A stretch of DNA of 10,662 nt from an uncultured Campylobacter sp. (lineage in GTDB: Bacteria; Campylobacterota; Campylobacteria; Campylobacterales; Campylobacteraceae): assembly GCF_937996225.1 (NCBI RefSeq), contig NZ_CALKTC010000016.1, positions 1-10,662 of the forward strand, given 5' to 3'. Positions 5,806-10,662 of the stretch are shown here, in pieces (position 1 is the stretch's first letter; each line of letters starts with the position of its first letter). The position numbers and the translations under genes were made by a program. Below the pieces are notes generated by a model, which saw nothing but the letters and a program-made list of their open reading frames with translations, ran no database searches and was not told the origin of the DNA.

Positions 5806-7263
5806 ATGTATGAGGATTTTACGCAAGAGCTAAAGGACGAGCGCGCGCAAAAGAAACGCAAAGCTAGGGCACGCGAGGCAGAAGCAGATCGCAAGACTAT
5901 ACGAGACGCGCCTCGAGGCATGCCGCTTTGGCGCAAGATCGCGCTTGGCGCGACATTTGTATTCGCGGCTTTTAGCGCGCTTATTCTGGCGGCGGTTATA
6001 AATTCCGCAGACGACTACTCGCCGCGGGATGATGAGCAGATCAAATACAGCGATTTTTATAAAAAAGATGGCGAAATTTACGCCCTCGTGGTGGGTGCGG
6101 GCTATTTTACGATACCGGACGCGGATGCGGCGAGCTTTCGGGTTTTGGATTTTGGCTCCGGCTACCGCTCCAACGTCGCGGCGGATAAAAACGCCGTATA
6201 TTGCGGAAATATCGCGATGAGCGAGCTGGAGCCCGCGCGCACGAAAGCCGTGGCGTTTGGATACGTAAGCGATGGGCAAGTTAGCTACTTTTGCGACGGC
6301 GAGGCGGTGCCAAACGACGCGCTGGGAACTCTTAAGCTCACTTATCAAACCTTGGCGCATATTTTTTGGGATGCGCCTAAGCCGCAAAGCTACCTCTATA
6401 AATTTAAACGAATGGACGCTACGGATCTGCGCCAAATCGCGGGCGTATATTACGCTGCGCAGGGCTCTCGCGCGTTTTATAAAGGAGAGATTTTGCCGGG
6501 CGCCGATGCTGCGAACTTGCAGGCTATAAAAGGCTCTGACGGAAGGGCTAGCGGCGTTTACGCCGCAGACGGCGCGAACGTGTATTTTAAAAATCTACGC
6601 CTTGACGCGCGCGATAACGGCGGTCATTACGAACTTTTGAGGCAGCGGTTGAGCTATTTTTTGTGGGATGCGAAAAGCGGCGATGTTTTTGCGAACGATC
6701 TGAAATTTGACCCCGCTACCGCGCCCTATACTCCGCTAAATAGGCAGCTTGCGCACTCAAACCATCTACTTTTTGCCTCTCCAGGCGGCATCTATTATTT
6801 TGACGAGAACGACGGAAAGCAAAAGCGCGCGGCAGACAACCCCTTTGCGGGCGAGGTTCGAGCGCTTAGCGGCAGCGTATTTCAAAGCGGCGAGCGGATA
6901 TATTTTTTGGAGCGCGCGGATGTTTGGGGCGGCGGTCGCAGCACTCGCAGGCTGGTCGCTCGCAAAAGTGGACTTTTCGCGCTCGAGCTGCCGTACGAGT
7001 GGCGCAGGGTCGGCGGCGTGCACGGCGGGCTATACGGCTGGGTCTATTCAAACGGCGGGCGATTTTTCTACTTCGACGATCTGGGCTCTTCGCAGCTGAT
7101 AGATCGGTGCATTTATGAGATCAGGGATCTAGACTTGGTTGAAATTTTGCTTCAAAAAAGCAGCCTTGGCACGAGTAAAATTCGCGAGATGATAAAGAAC
7201 GGCGGGCTTGAAGCGGTGGACGGCGAGCTGCTTTTTGAGATAAAGACGCGGGTGGAATTTTAG
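5806..7263 (+). CDS. Membrane-anchored DKNYY-family protein
   Basis: The 485-residue protein starts at the ATG at 5806, with GAGG 6 bases upstream; an in-frame TTG at 5794 would overlap that site. Residues 7-33 are strongly charged and helical (KDERAQKKRKARAREAEADR), and 45-65 form one hydrophobic span. The rest should be outside the inner membrane with the basic tail inside. The large domain contains DKNYY-family repeats: FRVLDFGSGYRSN...ADKNAVYCGN (111-135), then looser copies around GVYAADGANVYFKN, GGIYYFDENDG and RIYFLERAD. In the family these short tyrosine-rich units are predicted beta repeats of unknown function. No catalytic motif is seen. A single cysteine pair is possible but not obvious. 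The gene stands alone between long spacers. Confidence 0.8.
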   Translation: MYEDFTQELKDERAQKKRKARAREAEADRKTIRDAPRGMPLWRKIALGATFVFAAFSALILAAVINSADDYSPRDDEQIKYSDFYKKDGEIYALVVGAGYFTIPDADAASFRVLDFGSGYRSNVAADKNAVYCGNIAMSELEPARTKAVAFGYVSDGQVSYFCDGEAVPNDALGTLKLTYQTLAHIFWDAPKPQSYLYKFKRMDATDLRQIAGVYYAAQGSRAFYKGEILPGADAANLQAIKGSDGRASGVYAADGANVYFKNLRLDARDNGGHYELLRQRLSYFLWDAKSGDVFANDLKFDPATAPYTPLNRQLAHSNHLLFASPGGIYYFDENDGKQKRAADNPFAGEVRALSGSVFQSGERIYFLERADVWGGGRSTRRLVARKSGLFALELPYEWRRVGGVHGGLYGWVYSNGGRFFYFDDLGSSQLIDRCIYEIRDLDLVEILLQKSSLGTSKIREMIKNGGLEAVDGELLFEIKTRVEF

Positions 7264-7275
7264 GGCGGTTTAAGC

Positions 7276-7297
7276 GCGCTTTGGGCGTAGAAAGCGC
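7276..7297 (+). terminator. Possible terminator after the DKNYY-type gene
   Basis: GCGCTTT (7276-7282) and AAAGCGC (7291-7297) form a perfect 7-bp stem with an 8-base loop, 13 bases after the stop codon. TGCTAAATTTT follows, not a clean T-run. Confidence 0.35.
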
Positions 7298-7423
7298 TGC
7301 TAAATTTTAAAATTTGATTTTATTTCGGCATAAATTTATAAAATTTAAACGTCGTCGTGGGCTCTAGCGTAGGTTTAGAATTTAATCGCAAATTCCTTTA
7401 GAGGGAGCGCGCAAATTTCGTTT

Positions 7424-7485
7424 CGCGCCGTCGCGACGACGCGTGAAATATTTTGTATCGGTCGCGATTTTTGCGTCACGGCGCG
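7424..7485. repeat. Nested GC-rich inverted repeat in a spacer
   Basis: CGCGCCGT (7424-7431) pairs with ACGGCGCG (7478-7485). Directly inside, CGCGAC (7432-7437) pairs with GTCGCG (7461-7466). The 5' arm is therefore a continuous 14 bases, and the 3' arm is interrupted by an 11-base bulge. The terminal loop is 23 bases. The strand and any function are unknown. Confidence 0.4.
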
Positions 7486-7791
7486 CTTGGATAAGGCGTC
7501 GCCGTAAATTTTATTTTAGCGCCGCGGTTTCCGTAAAATTTCGCTAGCAGTGCAGGCAACACAGCGGCAGAGCGCAAATTTAAAAGGCTTAATCGTAAAG
7601 CTACGCGCATAAAACTTGCTCGCCGAGCTCGCAAGATAAAATTTAGCGGCTTGGATTCAAAAGCGTAAATATCTTACTTCGATATGAAATTTAGCAGAGC
7701 AAGTGCAGATCAAACGGCGCGATCAAAGCGCTATTTTGCGAGCAGACGAGCCCCAAGCGGCGCTAAAAGCGAGCATAGGATGCGAGAAACT

Positions 7792-8823
7792 TTATTTTAT
7801 AAATCCGCTTGCTACTACGCGGTCGCGCTCGTCGTAAAAAACCGCGAGCTGTGCCGGAGCTATGCCCGCTGCGGGCGCGGACAGCACGGCATGTACCCCA
7901 CCGTCTTTGCGAGGCGAAATTTTAACGGGGAGTTTGGCGCTGCGGTAGCGGATCTTAACGCCGAGACCAGGCATATTTAAAATTTCATCTCTGCTTAAAA
8001 AGGCGTTAAAATTTTCGGTGTCGAACTCGTAGGTCGCCAGCTCGTCCTTGCCGCCCACGACGATCTCGTTTTTGCGCGGGTCGATGCTTAGCACGAAGTG
8101 CGGCTCATGCGCGCCGTGCACCGTAAAACCGCGGCGCTTGCCGATCGTGTAGTGCATATAGCCCTCGTGAGTGCCGATAGCGTTGCCCGTACGGTCGCGC
8201 ACGATGCCGGGCATTTTGGTGCCCGTATGACGGTTCAAAACGTCGATGTAGGTGGTGTCCACAAAGCAAATCTCGCTGCTTTCGCTCGCAGAAGCGATCT
8301 GCGAAAGCTCCTCATAGGCGCGCGCGGCCTCTTTGACGTCCTTTTTATACATCCCCCCAAGCGGAAAGAGCATAAACTTAAGCGCGGCGGGATCGATGTT
8401 TGCTAAAAAATAGCTCTGATCTTTGCTAAGATCGGTCGCAGCTTTTAAAAGCCCGTCCTCGATGCGGACGTAATGCCCCGTAGCTAGGCGCTCAAAGCCC
8501 TGCTCGCGCGCGAATTCTAAAAGCTTGCCGAGCTTTATGCGGCGGTTACACAGCGCGCATGGATTTGGCGTAAGACCGCCTATATAAGCCTGCACGAAGG
8601 GCTCGTAAACATCGCGATTAAAATCATCCTGCAGATCCAAAATGTGGATTTTTATACCCAAAAACTCGCCTACTTTGCAAACTTTAGCGATGTTTGCTTC
8701 GTGATAGCCTGGCTTTGCGTGTAGCTTCATATAGCAGCCCTGCACCTCGTGGCCCGCGTCCTGCAGCAGCTTCGCGCACATCGAGCTGTCCACGCCGCCG
8801 CTCATCGCGACTAAAATTTTCAT
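7792..8823 (-). CDS. mnmA: tRNA-specific 2-thiouridylase MnmA
   Basis: MnmA activates U34 of Lys, Glu and Gln tRNAs with ATP and transfers sulfur from a persulfide relay to make s2U34. The 343-residue protein has the PP-loop SGGVDSS (8-14), the PNPCALCNRRIK segment (86-97) where C92 aligns with the first catalytic cysteine, GHYVR (116-120), DQSYFL (135-140), and the second catalytic cysteine C186 in SSEICFVD. The C-terminal beta domain begins near IGKRRGF and is complete to FYDERDRVVASGFIK. Its ATG overlaps the TGA of the upstream LOG gene (ATGA), so the two are probably translationally coupled. Confidence 0.96.
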   Translation of the reverse strand: MKILVAMSGGVDSSMCAKLLQDAGHEVQGCYMKLHAKPGYHEANIAKVCKVGEFLGIKIHILDLQDDFNRDVYEPFVQAYIGGLTPNPCALCNRRIKLGKLLEFAREQGFERLATGHYVRIEDGLLKAATDLSKDQSYFLANIDPAALKFMLFPLGGMYKKDVKEAARAYEELSQIASASESSEICFVDTTYIDVLNRHTGTKMPGIVRDRTGNAIGTHEGYMHYTIGKRRGFTVHGAHEPHFVLSIDPRKNEIVVGGKDELATYEFDTENFNAFLSRDEILNMPGLGVKIRYRSAKLPVKISPRKDGGVHAVLSAPAAGIAPAQLAVFYDERDRVVASGFIK

Positions 8824-9281
8824 TCGTTCTCTCCCGTTCGCACGTCCGTTAAAATTTCATCCACGCTGTCGCAGAGCTTAAAATTTTGCAGATCGCTTTC
8901 GTTTATCGCACCAGATTTTAGCAGTGAAGTGCGGAAAAACTCCATCAAAGGCGCGTAGAATTCCTCGTCGTAAAGATAGATCCGTGCGCGTTTAAAGCCC
9001 GTCTGCACCAGCACTAAAATTTCAAAAAATTCATCCAGCGTCCCAAATCCGCCCGGAAAGATGACGAAAATTTCGCTGTTTTCGATGAGAGCGCCTTTGC
9101 GCGGTGCAAATGCCGAAAATTTCGCGCCCTGCGTCAAAAAGCCGTTGCTTTTTTGCTCAAACGGCAGCATGATGTTAAAGCCCACGCTGTGCGTCCTTGC
9201 CCTCGCAAATGCGCCTCGTATTTCAAGAGCCGAAAAGCCGCCTGTTTCGACGCAAGCAGCCACGGAGTTTGTAATTGCGCG
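8820..9281 (-). CDS. LOG-family protein (TIGR00730-like), 5'-truncated at the second junction
   Basis: This is a Rossmann-type nucleotide-binding protein of the LOG group, formerly annotated as lysine decarboxylases; characterised members release free cytokinin bases from their ribotides. The diagnostic PGGFGTLDEF lies near residues 103-112 of the open frame, preceded by RKGALIENSEIFVIF. HSVGFNIMLPFEQKSN and the C-terminal SLLKSGAINESDLQNF are also typical. The frame stays open to an ATG at 9362, but everything beyond about 9281 is Arg-rich and lies in the GC-rich segment, so the genuine start and first strand-helix units are missing. The glycine loop reads TGGFSALEIRGAF, about three residues shorter than the usual TGGG-x-GIMEAANRGAF. 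It ends in the ATGA overlap with mnmA. Confidence 0.8.
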   Translation of the reverse strand, partial: RAITNSVAACVETGGFSALEIRGAFARARTHSVGFNIMLPFEQKSNGFLTQGAKFSAFAPRKGALIENSEIFVIFPGGFGTLDEFFEILVLVQTGFKRARIYLYDEEFYAPLMEFFRTSLLKSGAINESDLQNFKLCDSVDEILTDVRTGENE

Positions 9282-9300
9282 CCGGAACGCGGGGCCTTGC
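9270..9300. other. Junction between the Campylobacter-like and GC-rich actinobacterial segments
   Basis: Family-like LOG sequence is readable up to about 9270. From about 9285 the DNA is strongly GC-rich and the coding signal switches to the plus strand. No mobile-element signature is visible at the join. Confidence 0.6.
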
Positions 9301-9403
9301 CTCCGACGATTTGAAGCTGCTCGGCGACGTCGTTCCCAACGGCGCGGCTGTGCCGAGCTCATGGATTATTGCTTGCACGAAAGGAAACGTCGTTCCCCGT
9401 AGC

Positions 9404-10624
9404 ATGTCTGTGGCCAGCGGTGAAAAATGCGACGGCGACAAACATGACGGCGGGGAGCTTCACGAAGGCGGCGGCCCTCCGAAAGACAGCGGCCCTTTGG
9501 AAGGCCGTCCCAACGACGGCGGCTCTTCCGAAAGCCACGTCCGTCCCGCAGCCGATCGGCGAGAGAGCGTCGAGCGCTACGTCGCGGGCGTCGTCGCCTG
9601 GTGTGAGCGCGCGCTCGAGGCGGGCGACGAAATAGAGCTCCCGCGAATCGTCGAAATGGCTTTGTCTGACGCGACGGTCGGCTACGCCTTCGGCTCGTAC
9701 GAAGAAGAGATCCCGATCGACGACCTGTGCGGCGAAGGCCTGCGCACCCAGCTCGACCGGATCGCCGAGCGTTTGATCGGCCTGCCGGGCCTCGAATGGT
9801 GGAGCGAAAATTTCGACCCTGCCTCCTACACCTGGCATGAGGAGGTTCCGGCCTCGTCGACCGTCCGCGTCGAACGGCCCGGAGGAGTCCCTGCAGGCTC
9901 GGCGGGTCTTGCGGCAACGAGCGGCGCTGCAGAATGGGGTTCGCGGGCGCCGACGATCTGCGGGGCCGCGTGGTTTCCCTCCTCCGAGATGGAGTGGCCG
10001 GTGCTTCATAGCTACCGCGATCTTTCCGCAAGTCGATTCGACCGGGAGATGTGGGAGGACAGCGTCGTCGACGGGCGCACGTGCACGGAGCAGTGGTTCG
10101 GGGACGACGCCGGAGACTGCGACGTCGCCCGATTGGACCGCGGGGTTCTCGCAGAGGGCGACGGTTCGCGGATAGCATCGATTCACGCGCCCGAAGACTG
10201 GATGCGGCTCGTAGCGCGGTTTCCCGCGCGGTTGACCCCGGATGTGAAGGCAGGGTGGCAGGGCAACGCGGAGGGGCAGATGTACACGGTCGATTGGCAG
10301 GCCGCGAGGCGGGAGATCGACGGCGTCTACGTTTCTGTGGCGGGCGCGCTCAGATCCTCCTTCGCGCCCCTTGCCCTCGAGGACGTTTTGAACCCCGAAG
10401 GCTCGGCCGGTGCGGATTCAGCGGCCTTGGAGGGAAACCCCGCTTTGGATGATTCGGCGGATCTTGGGGACTTTGCGACCTTGAAGGGCTCCGAGACGGT
10501 TCGCAACAAGGAAAATGGAGAGGCGGGGGAGTCTCATGGCTGCGATCCGCAAACGCCTCTGACTATGATGACCGGTTGGACGCCAGGATCGATTCTTTGG
10601 CTCAATCGGCCTCGCGTCTCCTGA
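9404..10624 (+). CDS. Hypothetical actinobacterial protein with low-complexity insertions
   Basis: I do not recognise this family. The frame is open from the junction (9275) to TGA 10622-10624. The first ATG at 9404 gives 406 residues, but its only ribosome-like site (AAGGAAACG, about 9381-9389) is too far away, so the gene may be 5'-truncated. The protein is acidic and Trp-rich with no signal peptide or membrane span. Ordered-looking blocks are SVERYVAGVVAWCERALEAG, LIGLPGLEWWSENFDPASYT, WFPSSEMEWPVLHSYRDLS, APEDWMRLVARFPA and VDWQAARREIDGVYVSVAG. The C-terminus GWTPGSILWLNRP looks conserved in style. Three Gly/Ala/Ser/Asp-rich stretches separate the blocks. GC-rich third positions support the frame; the long minus-strand frames opposite are Arg-rich shadows. 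Confidence 0.65.
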   Translation: MSVASGEKCDGDKHDGGELHEGGGPPKDSGPLEGRPNDGGSSESHVRPAADRRESVERYVAGVVAWCERALEAGDEIELPRIVEMALSDATVGYAFGSYEEEIPIDDLCGEGLRTQLDRIAERLIGLPGLEWWSENFDPASYTWHEEVPASSTVRVERPGGVPAGSAGLAATSGAAEWGSRAPTICGAAWFPSSEMEWPVLHSYRDLSASRFDREMWEDSVVDGRTCTEQWFGDDAGDCDVARLDRGVLAEGDGSRIASIHAPEDWMRLVARFPARLTPDVKAGWQGNAEGQMYTVDWQAARREIDGVYVSVAGALRSSFAPLALEDVLNPEGSAGADSAALEGNPALDDSADLGDFATLKGSETVRNKENGEAGESHGCDPQTPLTMMTGWTPGSILWLNRPRVS

Positions 10625-10662
10625 GGGGCCAGTCGGAGCCTAGCGTCTTCCGTGAGTCGCCG

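Larger units (their letters stand above)
7264..7791. other. 528-bp gene-free spacer with a GC-rich nested inverted repeat
   Basis: It separates convergent genes. The plus-strand ORF starting at 7684 runs into the 3' end of mnmA on the other strand and is not called. The middle (about 7420-7490) is unusually GC-rich for a spacer and can fold as described separately. I looked for tRNA T-arm motifs and found none. Confidence 0.5.

Noticed and set aside
5830..6435. 201-codon minus-strand ORF opposite the DKNYY gene
   Set aside because: Arg/Ala-rich antisense shadow of a better supported gene.
7684..7980. 98-codon plus-strand ORF
   Set aside because: Runs antisense into mnmA and has no ribosome site.
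9359..10186. Two long minus-strand ORFs (275 and 270 codons)
   Set aside because: Arg-rich shadows typical of GC-rich DNA; the plus frame has better codon use and ordered sequence.

Overview
This window looks like a composite contig of three bacterial DNA segments, not one natural chromosome. Segment 1 (1 to about 1,230) is very AT-rich and uses TGA as a glycine codon (genetic code 25). This points to Absconditabacteria (SR1) or Gracilibacteria. Segment 2 (about 1,230 to 9,280) uses the standard code with intermediate GC. Its gene content and its AAATTTTA-type spacer words fit Campylobacter, most likely one of the higher-GC oral species such as C. gracilis. Segment 3 (about 9,285 to the end) is very GC-rich with actinobacterial codon use. 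All three groups live in the human mouth, so a chimeric metagenome or single-cell assembly is the simplest explanation. The species names are inferences.

Segment 1 holds secE followed by the 5' part of nusG on the minus strand, behind a recognisable promoter and a leader hairpin. A divergent gene of unknown function (854-1228) lies on the plus strand and runs to its TAA only if TGA is read through. NusG has seven in-frame TGA codons, and the best-conserved ones fall on family glycines, while the conserved tryptophans use TGG.

Segment 2 carries, in order: an EI24/CysZ-type membrane protein (minus), dimeric dUTPase (minus), a YhbP/UPF0306 split-barrel protein divergent from dut (plus), a DmpI-like 4-oxalocrotonate tautomerase (minus), luxS divergent from it (plus), a small cupin (plus), a membrane-anchored DKNYY-repeat protein (plus), and the translationally coupled pair LOG-family protein then mnmA (minus). 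These are housekeeping or small metabolic genes: nucleotide pool sanitation, the activated methyl cycle and AI-2 production, and tRNA thiolation. Spacers of 320-590 bp are gene-free but rich in short palindromic AT words and a few inverted repeats. The LOG gene loses its N-terminal third at the second junction.

Segment 3 holds one large ORF for an acidic, Trp-rich protein that I do not recognise, with three low-complexity stretches inserted into an otherwise ordered sequence. I see no CRISPR array, insertion sequence, phage gene, rRNA or tRNA. The real biological novelty is the recoded segment. The rest is ordinary Campylobacter and actinobacterial sequence with a few structural curiosities.
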